Of a DNA stretch of 64,000 nucleotides, positions 47,913-60,434 are shown one piece after another. The position numbers and the translations under genes were made by a program. The notes under the pieces are model-generated. The model ran no database searches, was not told the DNA's origin, and worked only from the letters and a program-made list of their open reading frames with translations. Position 1 is the stretch's first letter, and every line of letters starts with the position of its first letter. Source of the DNA: Paraspadella gotoi (Eukaryota > Chaetognatha); the NCBI GenBank assembly GCA_051294375.1, contig CM119267.1:9915458-9979457 (forward strand), in the 5' to 3' direction.

Positions 47913-48644
47913 TTTCTGACGATTCAAATGTTTATCGACTCAGCCGAATAATTCTTTTTCTTTTCTAGGTCATTTTTTCTTGATAAATGCTTCGACACAG
48001 TTCTAAAATAAGATTCAAAATATTGAAGAAGAAATAGGCAAGTTTTAACAACTGACTATATTTGTTCGAGTATTTATTACAATTCAACATTTTATATAAA
48101 ATCCGTCTCATTTCTGGAAATAAAAAACCGTATTTAACAATTGATAAAGATAATAAAAAATCCGAACGGCAAAAACGACTACTTCATGTAAAATAAATCA
48201 CAATTTGCTTTCATGATTGAGATAATAAAAAAATTATAACATCAGCCTTTGGAATTAATTACGTTTGGCTTGACCCGCAAGACCCGGAATTAACTGATTA
48301 GTTTAAATTTGAAAATGATTAGAATAATGCAATCATAAAGAGTGGGCCAGTTTTGTAAAACACTTCTCTGGATAATTTTTTAAAAAATTGCTCCAAGCTC
48401 ATTTTCATTTCTTATTTTTTTAAATAATTACTTTTGGTAGAACAAAAACGTGAGAAAGTTTCAAACGACAAATAATCTCTTTTTATTCTATGAGCGCGAA
48501 AAACAGTTAATGTCCTGAGATTTCTACTACATCATGGAACCACCCAGTAGATGCAAAGAAAAAAAAAAAAAAAACAGGTCCAGAATTCTACAGTTTTAGA
48601 TAATAATCATGCTTTTTGAGACCGATGTAAAACACCTTGTACAA
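47913..48644. other. Gap between DSTYK stop and Rubicon start
   Basis: 730 bp of AT-rich sequence with an A-run near 48560. It probably contains the DSTYK 3' UTR and the Rubicon promoter. The Rubicon ATG is preceded by TCGTCAG|AAA, acceptor-like. No gene or known repeat is seen. Confidence 0.5.
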
Positions 48645-51600
48645 CTAGGATGGCTTGAGGATACCAACTTCAACTTGGTCGACATCCGCATCGAGCAACG
48701 GATCTTCGACCTCACGCCGAATTGCTGGCGCCGCAGCATTATTAAGGTTAAGATCTTGTTGCGGCGGAGGCGAAGGGCTATTGGCCGCCATCGACTTAAG
48801 CTCACTCTCGACGGGGGCTGGGTGTGCACTGGCCCTCCTTCGCCCGCCGACTGCTCCGCTCGCATGAGGCGCCGGAGAAGAAGAAACTCGACCGCGAGAG
48901 GTGATTCTGTTCTTAGCGGAATGCGCGAGAGGGCCGAGTTGCTTCTGCTGCATCCGGCAGAGGGTAAGCATTCGATGCAATTGAGGCTCGACGTCGCCCA
49001 GATATGGACGCTCAAACTGGTCGCCTTTCCAACACCGCTCCATCAGTTCCCAACATTCGTCGGTGAACTGCGAGAGGCGCTCGGGGCGCGCACCCTTTTT
49101 GACGGAATTCCACAGCTGATCCTTGTTTGCGCATTGCTCGAATCTGTAGGGGAGCTTGACGTGACCGGCGCAAATGTACCAGAAAAGAATGCCAAAGGCA
49201 TAGGTGTCCACGCTGCCATCGTATCTTCCAGAGAAAAGCTCCGGGGCCATATGAATCGGCGTCCCTACTATGGAACCTGACATCATGGCTTCCGGTTTAC
49301 AAAATCCTAAATCCGTTATTTTCCCACGGCTGTACTTGTCCAGGAGGACGTTTTTAAGCTTGATGTCGCGATGAACCAGTCCCTGACTGTGCAGAAAGCG
49401 AATTCCTTCCACCACGTCGACTGCCACTTGTAGACGATGTTCCCATTCTAAACCCGTTTTAATAGCTGTGTAAAGATCGCGCTGCATGCGGTCCATAACT
49501 AGTAACACCGCTGGTGAACATCCCCCGCCGTAGGAATAGTCGATGACGGAACCGCGGATCATGACGATTCTCTCGTGATGAGGTACGTTTTTTGTGTAGT
49601 AAAACTCCAGAGCAAGGTCATTCCAGTGTTTGTCGTCAGGCGGAACGACCGATTTGATGGCGCACCCATGCAAGCCAGCCCAGTTGTCGCAAGAGTAGAC
49701 GACTCCGTATTGACCTCGACCCAATTCACGGCCCAGAGATGGCATACCAAAAAGAACGAGGTCCTTGAGGGAAGTGCTCTCCAATGCTAGTTTAGCGACT
49801 TTCGGGGCATGAACTTTTCTCAATTTGATTTGTTGTTCGACCGTTCGTTCCAATCGGCCGAAATGTCTTGACTCCAGCTGCCTGAGTGAGCTAAGAAAGT
49901 TGTCGTGGGATCTGTAGAGGCGATCCTTGAACTGCGAGCATATAGAGCGGGCCAACCGTGACTCCGAGAGGCTGCTAATCATATCCTGAGCGATCTTCTC
50001 CTTCCACTCACGATTGATGCAAGGAGGTGTTGTCCAAGGCAAGGTTTGGATTATTTGACGCATCTTTTCCAATAAAACGTGAAGGAAGGAGGCAGAAGTT
50101 TTGACGGTGACTTCCACCTGATAGGCGGCGTTGATAATATCTTTAAGAGCGTCGGAAGCTGCAATGCCCCCGGGGCCAGAATCTGGTCCCTCGTTCTTCT
50201 CTAGGCTCTCGAGACAGCGTTGCAAGGTGCCGGTAAAGGATTCCTTCAGAATTTCCACCGAAGCGACCAGCTTCCCGGCAAACGAGTTGTTGATGCGTGA
50301 AAGAACGAGATCTTGAATTTGACCAGTGCAAGTCTTTAAATCACGTACAGAGTTCACTTGGCCTTCCGGTGTCACAGTTACACCGATGAATGCGTATTCC
50401 GCAGCTTCCTTGATTAAGTCTTCGGCATTACTTTCTATGGTTTCTAGGATAAGCTGACGAATCTCTTCTTGCTTGTTACTGGCTATCTCCATAAGAGACT
50501 CGTAAAGTCCCAACTCTTTGGTTTTGGCATACTCGATGCGCTTCGGCGTCACAATCATATCGCGTTGCATGTCGAAAGCGGTGTCGATAAAAAGGCCGAG
50601 ACATCGAGCTTGAGCAGAATGGAGGTTATTGGCAGCGAGAACGAGTTGTTGCTTTAGTACGTGCCTGCTAAAGCTAACAATCTGGTATACGTCGTCAAAT
50701 CTCTCCACAAAACGGGAATTAACGACGTAGGGTTCGGAAGGGTCGCGTCTTCTGATTGGTTGCTCGGCCGGAAGGAGGCTGAGAAAGTTCAGCTCACAAA
50801 GTTGTTGAAAAATAGTGAAGGAAGGCACAGAATTTGACGTTGTTCGCTCATGAAGTTGCTGAATATAAAGCTGACTGAATTGGAGAACTGGGTTGGGACC
50901 TGGGTTTTGGTTGTCATCGCTGGACGAGCTGGTGCCCCCACCTACATAAAGGCGTTATAATTAATTCAATTTGGAAGCTGTTGAGGGTTTGTCCCACTAT
51001 TAGGCTCTCATAACCTGCACTAAGCACTAATCATACTAGCAAATCTGAGTATTCAGTAAGTTACTATCATTCGAAGTAAAAGTGTACCTGAGGTTTCAAC
51101 TTCGATAGCGTCTTTGCCAAATTGTACGGATTTGTCGCTGCACGAAGACTCCTCAGTAATTTGCTCCAAATTTCTGTAATTTATCCATATAACTTTCATA
51201 TATAAACATTAAACAACCAACCAATTATATGACTACCATTAAACAAACCACCAAATATAATTATAATTATTATATTGCGATGATAAAGACTCGAAAAACT
51301 AGAGTCGAAACATGTACGGTTTTTTTTTGCATATAAACCCGTGGTTTGTAAACAAATAAACTTATTTTTCTCTCTATTGTTGGACATTATATTATATTAA
51401 AAATATTAAAATAAAAAAATAATTCCCAGCCAAAAGCCCAGGTGGTTTTAAAAATAAAATATGTTGTAAAAAAACTCATTTAACAATTTACCAAAATTGT
51501 AAAACATCTTCTGTTCTTACCCTGCGTTGTATATAAAAGCTTTGGATCTTCTTCTTTGGTCGGGGTTCGGTTCGGCAGGCGATTTTACGCTTTGCATTAA

Positions 51601-52742
51601 GGCGTTGGCCGTCAAATTGCTGATCATCGCATCTCGTTCAGATTCCGTCAAATCTGATGAAAGAGAAACATATGGACAAAACCTTCAAATAAGAGCTTTT
51701 TCCCCCGCCGAAACCGCTCACCCGACATGGGCGGGAAGGGAATCCGCACGAAAAAGACTGGAGCGGAGGGACAAAGAGATTTGATCGTCGTCAGTTCAAT
51801 AATGTCCTTCTCAAAGAGCGTGTCGAACAAAATACAATAGACGATGATGGGGATGATGTTGTTAGTGCACTTAGAAAATTCGTATTGGACTCGACCGGGT
51901 GACTGGTAGGTTGAAGAAAAGAAGGAGGGAGAAACGATGATTTGGGCGCCGTCCTTCAGGACAGAATGGTTGAGAGAGACTTCTAGGCAGGCGGAGCCTT
52001 TGGCCAAGTCGGCGTCGGCCGACTCTGACAGCTCCAAATCGGCGTTGGGCAGCGTCCGCCAGGGCTGGTCGTAGGCGGCCAGGTGATCGGCCAATTCGAA
52101 ATCAACAGAGAGTGAGAGTCCCACCGCCTGTCGCGGTCCGTATTTGAACCTATAAAAAGGATTAATCGGGTTTTAAGTAGAAAATGGAATAAGCAAAAAG
52201 GTGGCAAACTTACCGAACCATTCGCCAGTGCGAACTGGCTTCGTAGGCTTTCAGCGCCGGCAAAACGGGTTGGCCGAGAATCTCGTTGACGACCATTGCC
52301 TTGGCGTAGGCAGTTTGTCCAAACACAACGTAGCTGGGTAGGCGACCGATGACGCGCGATACTATTTTGTATTCGTTATCTTGAAATTCCACCTTCGGCA
52401 AGGGCACCTGCGAAGTCGCGCTCTCCGTGCTCTCAATGAAACAGTTTTGATTGCTGTAATTGATGTCGTTGAAAAGGTTGCGAGTATCCTGCAATACGGG
52501 GATAAAAAACTATATTCGCGGACGAAGCAAAATAAATTTTGTAATATTGAGTTATGTACCTTTAGGAGAACCTTGAGTCGTTTAGTTTGTTTGATAAACC
52601 TTGACATTTCCGTGGGAAGTGCGTTGGCAACGGTATTTCCGGTGGATCCGACATTTCCGGTACCTCCTTGAGTCGTCGCGACATGACCAGAGGTCGAAGT
52701 GGTTGAGGCGTGGCGGCGCGGTGTCGCTCCGATGCCTTGCAT
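48645..52742 (-). CDS. DSTYK: Dual serine/threonine and tyrosine protein kinase (Dusty)
   Basis: This RIP-like kinase is linked to FGF/ERK signalling and cell death. Six in-phase exons: 52560-52742, 52214-52488, 51683-52149, 51521-51653, 51088-51173 and 48645-50941, about 1146 residues. That is longer than the roughly 930 of the human protein. The N-terminal half includes VVFGQTAYAKAMVVNEILGQ. The kinase domain, from about residue 755, has GRGQYGVVYSCD, the Lys in CAIKSV, HRDIKLKNVLLD and, in place of DFG, TDLGFCKPEAMMSGSIVGTP. The DLG is normal for this family. MAPELFSGRYDGSVDTYAFG follows. The C-terminal 120 residues are a Ser/Pro/Ala-rich tail. The extra length is mostly the N-terminal region and this tail. 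A hammerhead-like repeat lies in the last intron but one. Confidence 0.95.
51276..51330 (+). repeat. Hammerhead-like repeat family D, copy 5 (DSTYK intron)
   Basis: GCGATGATAAAGACTCGAAA then AACTAGAGTCGAAACATGTAC: the same stem-GAAAC layout as at 5626 and 9990, with a perfect GACTC/GAGTC helix. An AAATAAACTT follows about 40 nt later. The leading C of CTGA is replaced by A. Confidence 0.6.
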
Positions 52743-53119
52743 GGTGCTTTTTAAAAAATTGTGTTGGATTATGCAAATAGTGTTATTGAACAAAATTGAA
52801 ATGTTAATCACGCTGCAGCTTTAAAAAGATGATTGTCTTTGATTTTCAGCTAATACTTTGTATAAATCGTGGACCTAAAAAGAGGGTAATCAAACCGCTC
52901 CATTCTTGATGAAAGGACGGAATAAATGTGACGACTAGGAAAAAAAAATCAGATTTCCGAAAATATTCACGAACATGCGGTGAATCCAATTTCATTTTTT
53001 ATAAATATTTGTTATAAAAACAGTTGGCAAGTAAAGAGCAAATAGCTGCTGTGCTAAGGCTGGTGTACTGTAAAGGTTTAATAAAGAATTAGAGATCACG
53101 TATCAAGTTTCTCGGATTA

Positions 53120-53962
53120 CTAGTGGTTAAATCCGATACCTTGCTCAGTCCTTTGTGCCAATTCTCTCCCCCTCTCGCAGACCTTTTTGCATTGTTTTAA
53201 AACATTGAGCAAATCTTTGTCGACTGAATCCAAATAAGTCTCGCTAGTGGTAGACGGCATCGTCCAGTACTCATTTCCAACCCACTTGCCCACTTCGGAG
53301 CAAAGATGATTGAGATATCTTCCGTGAGCCACTCCCTCGCCAGCGATATCTTGCTTTTGGTCCACGAGGCTATCGAGATCAGAGAAAGCCTCTTGAATTG
53401 ACACCAAGGCCTTTGCACTGCCATCAGCGTCGACTTCTAAACGTTCCGTGGGCCATCCATCGAGAGATTGTAAATTGGGCAACAGGTCGAGGATCTCCTT
53501 TCGATACCCGACGCTCCGACAAATTGGGTTGGTGTACAGTTGAAGTTCGCCGGTATCAGCGGCCTCTCCGGACGAAGGAACACGCGTCTGCTCAAAGTAA
53601 ACCGTCTTCAGACGGGGTAGCATGGACAAACAAGCAACGGAACTCTGCCGAGTGATGAGATTTCCCGCGACGTTGAGATAAACCAAATTGTCGAGAGTGT
53701 GAAGGCCTTCGAGATCGGCGAGGCGGTTTGCAGCAAGATCGAGATGGGTTAGGTTAAGAAGGGTGCTTAGGCCGCAAAGACGTGACACTTCATTAAAGGA
53801 AATGTTTAAGATTTCGAGGGAGGAACACTGTCCCAAAGCGCCGACGTCATGAATTCGGTCGCGACTCAAGTCGAGAACGCGAATGCTCTCTATTTCGAAT
53901 TCGCCTGAACGAAGTTTTAAAAACTTCGCATCGACTTTGCCCTTCACCACGCAAACATCCAT
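53120..53962 (-). CDS. LRRC61: Leucine-rich repeat-containing protein 61
   Basis: Single exon, 280 residues. The N-terminal FLKLRSGEFEIESIRVLDLS and the following DVGALGQCSSLEILNIS match LRRC61, including its SGEF-x-ES-I motif. About five LRRs of SDS22 type follow (LSTLLNLTHLDLAANRLADL, LHTLDNLVYLNVAGNLI), closed by an LRRcap-like NPICRSVGYRKEILDLLPNL, then QSLDGWP. The C-terminal 100 residues form a helical region ending in a predicted coil (LLNVLKQCKKVCERGRELAQ). Function is poorly known; SDS22-like proteins often act at cilia or with phosphatases. TTTTTTTCCAG lies about 60 nt before the ATG. Confidence 0.88.
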   Translation of the reverse strand: MDVCVVKGKVDAKFLKLRSGEFEIESIRVLDLSRDRIHDVGALGQCSSLEILNISFNEVSRLCGLSTLLNLTHLDLAANRLADLEGLHTLDNLVYLNVAGNLITRQSSVACLSMLPRLKTVYFEQTRVPSSGEAADTGELQLYTNPICRSVGYRKEILDLLPNLQSLDGWPTERLEVDADGSAKALVSIQEAFSDLDSLVDQKQDIAGEGVAHGRYLNHLCSEVGKWVGNEYWTMPSTTSETYLDSVDKDLLNVLKQCKKVCERGRELAQRTEQGIGFNH

Positions 53963-54261
53963 TATAGTTGCTTTGTTGTTAAATTAAGAGCACTCGACAA
54001 AATCATTTTAGACATAATTGAGCTGGAAAAAAAGCAAAATAATTGTAAAACTTTTTTAAAATAGTCTCATACACTTGGTATCCGTAAATCAAAATGCTAC
54101 ACATCTAACAAAAAATCTCTGAACAAAACATGCAAATTATAATTACCTTGTTCTGAATATAAAATACACGGGAAGCTGCTTAAAATTATCTGGACACAAT
54201 TCAAACTTGCCCACAAAGTCTCAAAAATTGTCCCTTATAGTTTGAGAAGAAAAGAAAGCGC

Positions 54262-56279
54262 TCATTCACCGGGGACAGGGCCAGGATTGTCCTCGGGTTT
54301 CATAGGATCCGGACCCGCCTGCTTCTTGGTGCCGGAAACAATATCATCGATCCTCAGCAGGAGAATCGCCGTTTCGATAGCCGTCTTCAAAACCTGCGCT
54401 TTGACGGCAAAAGGCTCCCAGATGCCGTATTCATGCATGTCCACGATCACGCCCTCCTCGCCGTTGATGCCCCACGAGGTGTTGCCAGAGCTGGCGTGCT
54501 TGGCACGAAGTGCCGTCAGGGTGCGAATAGTATTGGCACCACAATTCTGAATAAGCGTGGCGGGAATGACTTCGAGCGCCTTGGCCACCGAGCGGTAAGG
54601 CCATTGATGGACGCCCTCCATGCTCTTCGCCTTTTCGGTGATAATCTGAGCCAAGGCCATTTCCGCGGCGCCGCCGCCAGGCACGAGCGCCGGCTCCATG
54701 CAAACGTTGCGCACGACACTCATGGCGTCCTGAAGATTGCGCTCGATCTCGTTGAGAATGTCCTTAGAGGCACCGCGAAGGAGAATGGTGCAGGCTTTGG
54801 GATTCTTGCACTCCGTGATGAAGGTGAAATACTCGTCGCCGACTTTTTTGATTTCGAAGAGACCGGCGTCGACGCCGACATCTTCCTCCTTCAACTCGTC
54901 CACGCGATTGACTATCGTGGCCCCGGATACGCGAGCGATTCGATTGTTGTCCGTTTTCTTGACGCGACGAAGAGCCGTCACGCCGGCTTTAACGAGATAA
55001 TGCTGAGCAAGGTCGGAGACCCCTTTCTCTGTGATGACAAGGTCCGGTTTTACCTGTAGAATATCAACCAGGCAATTTTAATACGTACCTAAGACTAAAA
55101 AGTGTTTACAAAAAGAACTAGAATTTTTTTTTTCCAACCTTAATGATTTCCTCGCACATTCCCTTGATGGCTTCTTCCTCCAATTCGAGCACTCGAGAAA
55201 AATCCGCTTCCTTGGACAATTCCATCTGGGTCATGGACTCTCCCTTTTTGTACTCGAGGGGACAATCGAGCAGAACGATCCTGGGATTCTCGATCCGCCG
55301 CCGCATTTTGGGGTGAGTTATGTCCTTGTTGATCATGACTCCGTCGAGAACGACCGAGTCTTCTATGGCTCCTCCAGGTATCTTCTCCACTTTAGCATAG
55401 CGCTTAATATCGATCTCCTTTCGACCCCCGGGACCCCCTTCCTCCATGGTCACCATGCGAACAGCCTTTAGAGCCATGGAGCAGGCCAGCGAGGACCATT
55501 TATTGATCTGCGGAGTTGGAAAAAGAAAATCAAAATTACTGGAGGTTTATTCTAAACTGTGAAACTCAATGTCAGATAATATAACCAGTTTGGTGCCGAT
55601 ACAACTCTGGACGATCTTGACCATCTCGACCTCGTCCTCCACGTTGACGGGAATGCTGATCTTAGTCTTGAGCGCATCGAGGATGTCGTCGAGTGCCTGA
55701 CGGTAGGCTGAGATGATGATGGTCGGGTGCATTTGGTTATTGAGGTGCGGCTCGGCAACGGCCAGCATTTCTCCGGCGAGGATGATGACGGAGGTGGTGC
55801 CGTCACCGACCTCTTCGTCCTGAGTGCGGCTGATCTCGATCATCGACTTGGCGGCCGGATGTTGCACAATGATCTCTCGCAAGATGGCATTGCCGTCATT
55901 GGTCATGCAGATTCCGCCCATCGGATCCATAAGCATTTTGAGCATTGACCGGGGACCAAGACATGTTCTGGAATCGTTAAATCATTAATTATTTTTTTAA
56001 CTACCTGCTAACCATTTACGATACTTTTGCATAATTATTTTAATTAACATTATTTCGATATTCATTAGATTACATCGCTTTGTGAAACATCTACATTTAT
56101 ATCGAATCAAACTCGACAAATAGGTAGATCTACTTCTGATAAGAAACCTTAAGGGAAATGTACCTTATTACACCAGCGACTGTCTTCGCAGCCGTGATGT
56201 TTCCAATCTGCACATGCTTTCCTTGCTCTCTTTTCGTGTTAGCGTTTAGGACGATCACAGGTTGTCCGCCTCCGAACAT
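54262..56279 (-). CDS. CCT3: T-complex protein 1 subunit gamma
   Basis: A subunit of the TRiC/CCT chaperonin, which folds actin and tubulin in the cytosol with ATP. Exons 56164-56279, 55586-55967, 55139-55507 and 54262-55053 give 552 residues. It starts MFGGGQPVIVLNANTKREQG. Apical and equatorial signatures include RTCLGPRSMLKMLMDPMGGI, TNDGNAILREI, the ATP-site GDGTTSVIILAGEM, KYAKVEKIPGGAIEDSVVLD, GVMINKDITHPKM and LLRGASKDILNEIERNLQDA. LVPGGGAAEMALAQ and WGINGEEG also match the gamma subunit. AATATTGCAG lies about 64 nt before the ATG. Confidence 0.98.
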
Positions 56280-56588
56280 GGTCGCAGTTTGAATTGGATG
56301 CAATAAAATAAATTACGGATACCAAAGACTCTATGATCTGCAATATTTACAATTAATTAATACAAAGGGTCAAAGATAAGATTCTGTACACAAAACAATG
56401 AGATCAGATATCACAGTGGCTTTTATTTTGATTTGAAAGACAATAGGTAGTCCACATTTCAACGAGGACGATGTCGTCCCCTCAGTCACAAAAACACGCA
56501 ATGAAGTAGATTCCACGGTGAAACGGACTTTCGGCAATGTGGCTACCGGGCAGTTGTGTGAAATGAAGAAATTATTTAAAAAATTGTG

Positions 56589-59500
56589 TTAGTTCGATGA
56601 GTCTTCAGAATCGCTGGAGCAATGAGTCTTCTTTTTGCTTTTCTTTCTTTCCTTTTTTTTCTTCTCTTTTGATTTGTGTTTCTTTTTTTTCTTCTTTTCC
56701 TTTTTATTTTTTTCACGAATTTCGGTGGAAGTTGTCTTTTCCTTTGGCTGCCAACTTTGATCGGAAGAGAGATCAACGGGCAAAGAAGGCCCGAAATTGA
56801 TTTGATCATCATCATCATCATCATCAACGTCGCTCTTTGATAATGATTTAGACATTTCCCCTTCCAAAGCTGGAAACGATTGACTGCCACCGAAATCGCT
56901 TGGCTGTTTTGTATCCGAACAAGATTTCGACGTCTTTGAGTAGGAAAAAGTTATTTTAATGGGTAAATCAATATCATTATTATTTGAGGTGTACTCAATG
57001 TCGGAAGTCACGTTACTTGCTACACCGCCATTGTCTAAACAAGCATATTTTTCTAATAACTTATTCATTTTAGTTCTCGTTTCAGAAGGGAGAGAAGGCT
57101 CCACTTGTTTTTTAGACTCGGCGAGTTTTTGGACGGTCGCGTTTTCGTCTTTGTTATCGTCGTTATTTTTAGCTTTTTCTTCGATGTCATCTTCGTCGTC
57201 GTTTTCGTCATCGCTGCTCTCATCACTTTCGAATACGGCCTTGAACAAATCGCGTTCAGGTTTCGCCACGTCTACGTCGACAGCGGCCTCGCCGGGTTTG
57301 CATGGAGTTGGAGGAATGAACGCTTTTGTAGTTTTTAGCTTAATAGCGATTTTGGCAACTTCGGTTCGCTTTGTCTTCAAGTGGCGAGTGATGAGGTCGT
57401 CTGATGCGTCAATTTCGGATTCGGCGTTGTCTTCGGGTTCACCCGACTCATCTTCAATGGATTTTTGAGTTAATGACGAAGACGGTTTTATGGTTTCTTT
57501 AATCCGAGCTTGGTTTTCAATTGCTGGCGTCGTCGGCGCCGTTAGCACCATTGCCGCCGTCCCCTCGTTTTTACGCGGCGCCAAATCGGCAAACAAATCT
57601 TTCATAAAAAATTTGGATGCGGGTTTCGATTCCGATTCGGGTTCGTTTCCCGCTGCGGCGACTCCGTCCGGAAATGGATTTGGTACGTTGAACCTGGAAA
57701 AAAAGGTAAATAAGAGTTAGTCGTTGTTAAAATTGATAATAGTTCAATGACTGAAATAAAAATGGAGAATACTAGAGAAAATCCCCAACCTTTTGCATAG
57801 GATGCGCTCCGGACGCCACTCGACTTTAGAACGCGTAACTGGTCCAAACTGGTTCATCTTGACGGCGTTCTTCATATCCTGATGCTCGTCCTTGGTCACG
57901 GAGTTGTCATCTTCTTCGTCGTCAAAGCGTGCGGCAACAAACCTCGACGCCATTGTGTTGTTCATAGGCCGATAGATGATAGAGGCGTGCTGAAATTCTT
58001 CCCTCTCACGTTCCTTCTCCCATTCGGTCATTGATGAAGGGGCCAAACCGCGATAGGGATTTTTCTCCCCGCTCTTTTTTCGGTTTAGGTACGCCACATA
58101 ACGGGAGTTCTTAGATGCGTCGGAAGTGAAAGGGGAAAAACTTCCCGAGCTCGACTGGGAGGCGATCACCAAGGGAGATTTGACGATTGGCGACGAAGGA
58201 CCGGGCGCGCCAGATGCGCAGACGAAGGAAGACACGAATGACGGTTTAGATGACTTCGAAACAATCGGGGTTTTCGGTGCGGCCGAGGTATCACCTGACG
58301 AATTCTCTGAAGACATGGGCGATGAAGGAGAAATTGTACTCATTTTTTCTTTGTCTTTAGCGACATACGCAGCACCAGTTTCTTGACCCCACCGGGAGGA
58401 TTTCGTAGCTTCGTTGTTTAGTATAGTTTTCTCCGGTCCGACGCTTAATGATTCGCCCAACAAAGCGGAGCGAACTTGTATTGGGAGGTTGGGCTGAAAA
58501 GAACTCTCTTCTACTCGTTTTTTCTTCGACGTCGGAAAAACGTGGTAAGCTTTGAAACCCTTGGGCACTTTCAAAGAAAAAAAACGGGGCCTGTGGTCGA
58601 CGTTCTGGGTCGCACGTTGAAATCCGGAAATAATCGTGGCGCTCTGAACTTGTGACAACAAGGCGTCGACCTGGGCAGAGTTTAGGTTCGACTTTCTGCC
58701 ACTTTTATTTTCGGGGGCGGTCCAGCCGTGCAATGGGTCGTTTTCTTCCCCGCCAAGGTCGAAGTCGTACTTATTAATATTCTCCACTGCATAGATGTCC
58801 TCATCCTCCTCCTCAAAAGCCCCGATTCCGAAGGCATGACCGCGAATGCCTTTCTTCTTGACCTTCCTTTCTGCGGAGCCAACGACTCGCTCAGATAAAC
58901 CGAAAAGATTAACATGACCCATCGCGTCGTCTTTTGGGGCTGAATTATCGCCTTCTGGCGGAATAAGAGCGACCGATCGATCCCCGGCGCTACCTGACAC
59001 GTCGATGCCTGAAAACCCAAGACCCTTCGTATCGAGCTTTGGCTCCATGAGAATTGCTTGAACATCCCGTGGTGCCAAACGCACACGCGGTCGACCTTTT
59101 GACTTCGTCGTCTCTTCATCACTAGAAGACTCCTCGTCCCACTTTTCTCCCTCCATTCCCCTTACGGTCATAGTGACGTTGGCCCTCGGTCCAATCCCCC
59201 ATCCTTGGCGCCAACCCATTTTCTTTAAAAGTTTGGCTCCGACAGATTCCGAGACGGGCGCTATCATTCCTTCCCATAATCGTACGAGTGGGTCTGATCT
59301 TTCCATGTCTCCATGGCTTCTCTTAAATCCCTGACGCGTTTCCGACGTCGCGAACGTGGAGGTGGCTCGAAGAGTCTGAGGAGCGATGCCGAATTCACCT
59401 AAGTCTTCGGCGTCCATGTAGTCTTCGGGTCTTTGCGTCTTACTGCGATCGAACCGATTGTCACGAGACGACACGAAAGTTTGGGGCGCCCATCCGTCCT

Positions 59501-59762
59501 CGGATCCGACGGTGTTGTAATAGCCCGCCGAAAATCCACCGGAGAAGGCGCCATGAAACCGCCTGCGGCCTTGCTCGTCGGTTACTATTTGATTCTGAAC
59601 AAGGTGGAGTCCCTTAGAACCGCTGCCCCCTTCCTCTTTCTTCTTCTTTGACTTCGGCGCGCGGGCGTAAACGTCGCCATTATTATCGTCGTCGCTGAGC
59701 GGCTCCAGTTGCGTCCCATACCGTACGAATCCATCCGCATCATCGTCCGACCCTTTTCCCAT
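56589..59762 (-). CDS. GPATCH1: G patch domain-containing protein 1
   Basis: A nuclear spliceosome-associated protein; G-patch proteins activate DEAH helicases (DHX family). Exons 57790-59762 and 56589-57693 give 1025 residues. The N-terminal DUF1604-type region has YGTQLEPLSDDD, RRRFHGAFSGGFSAGYYNTV and FVSSRDNRFDRSK. The next segment reads PEDYMDAEDLGEFGIAPQTL. The G-patch is SVGAKLLKKMGWRQGWGIGP. Later blocks HAFGIGAFEEEDEDIYAVEN, PSSMTEWEKEREREEFQHAS and VEWRPERILCKRFNVPNPFP match GPATCH1. The C-terminus is acidic, then Lys-rich (KKEKKKKKKHKSKEKKKKER) and ends in a Ser/Asp tail. Confidence 0.96.
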
Positions 59763-59926
59763 CTCTGATTTTTTTCAAATAATTAAACAACAATAAAATG
59801 TGAAAATTATGGAAAAAATACAGAATTAAATTTATCTCGAAAAGGAATGAAAAAGTAAAAATTACTTTCTTTGAAAAATACGGAGTGCATGAATTGTGAA
59901 AAAAAATTAACAACATTGAGATAATA

Positions 59927-60309
59927 TTATGCATTCTGATCTTCTGGGGCTGCTCCTTCAAGCCCTCCATCGACTTGCTGCAACAAAGTTATGTTGTCAC
60001 CCTTTAGCATGATGCGACCGACTGTTTTTCGAGTTCCCTTTTTCATGTGAACCTGGAAAGAAAATTTTATTAAATGTGATGGACTGCCTATATTTATGAG
60101 ATACTATATAAATTATGAGCACGAACCTCTTCGGCACCGTCCATTACAAGATTCATGTATTCGTCAAATCCAATTATGTGGCCTTCGATTCTGGTGTTGA
60201 CATTTTCAAAGAGCCAGACGGAAACCCGTGACCGGTTTTGTAGGTACCGGAAGATGAGATTAATAGGTTGCACCATGACTTTTTGAACTTTTCCTCCTTT
60301 GTAAGCCAT
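59927..60309 (-). CDS. SNRPE: Small nuclear ribonucleoprotein E (SmE)
   Basis: One of the seven Sm proteins that form the ring on spliceosomal snRNAs. Exons 60127-60309 and 59927-60052 give 102 residues. Sm1 is [20 protein letters not shown], then [14 protein letters not shown]. Sm2 is [17 protein letters not shown] short acidic tail ([14 protein letters not shown]) makes it about 10 residues longer than vertebrate SmE. It lies 125 bp from the WDR18 stop and 164 bp from the GPATCH1 ATG. TTTCTTGCTTAG lies about 60 nt before its ATG. Confidence 0.97.
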
Positions 60310-60434
60310 TTTTTTCGAGGTGTGATGTCTTTGAAGGTTTAAAGTTTGGATAAATTCGTGAAGACTTCTAAGCAAGAAAAAAGATATAAAATAACTCAAC
60401 AAAAGGGACTAAACAAAGCAACTGGGAAACAGCC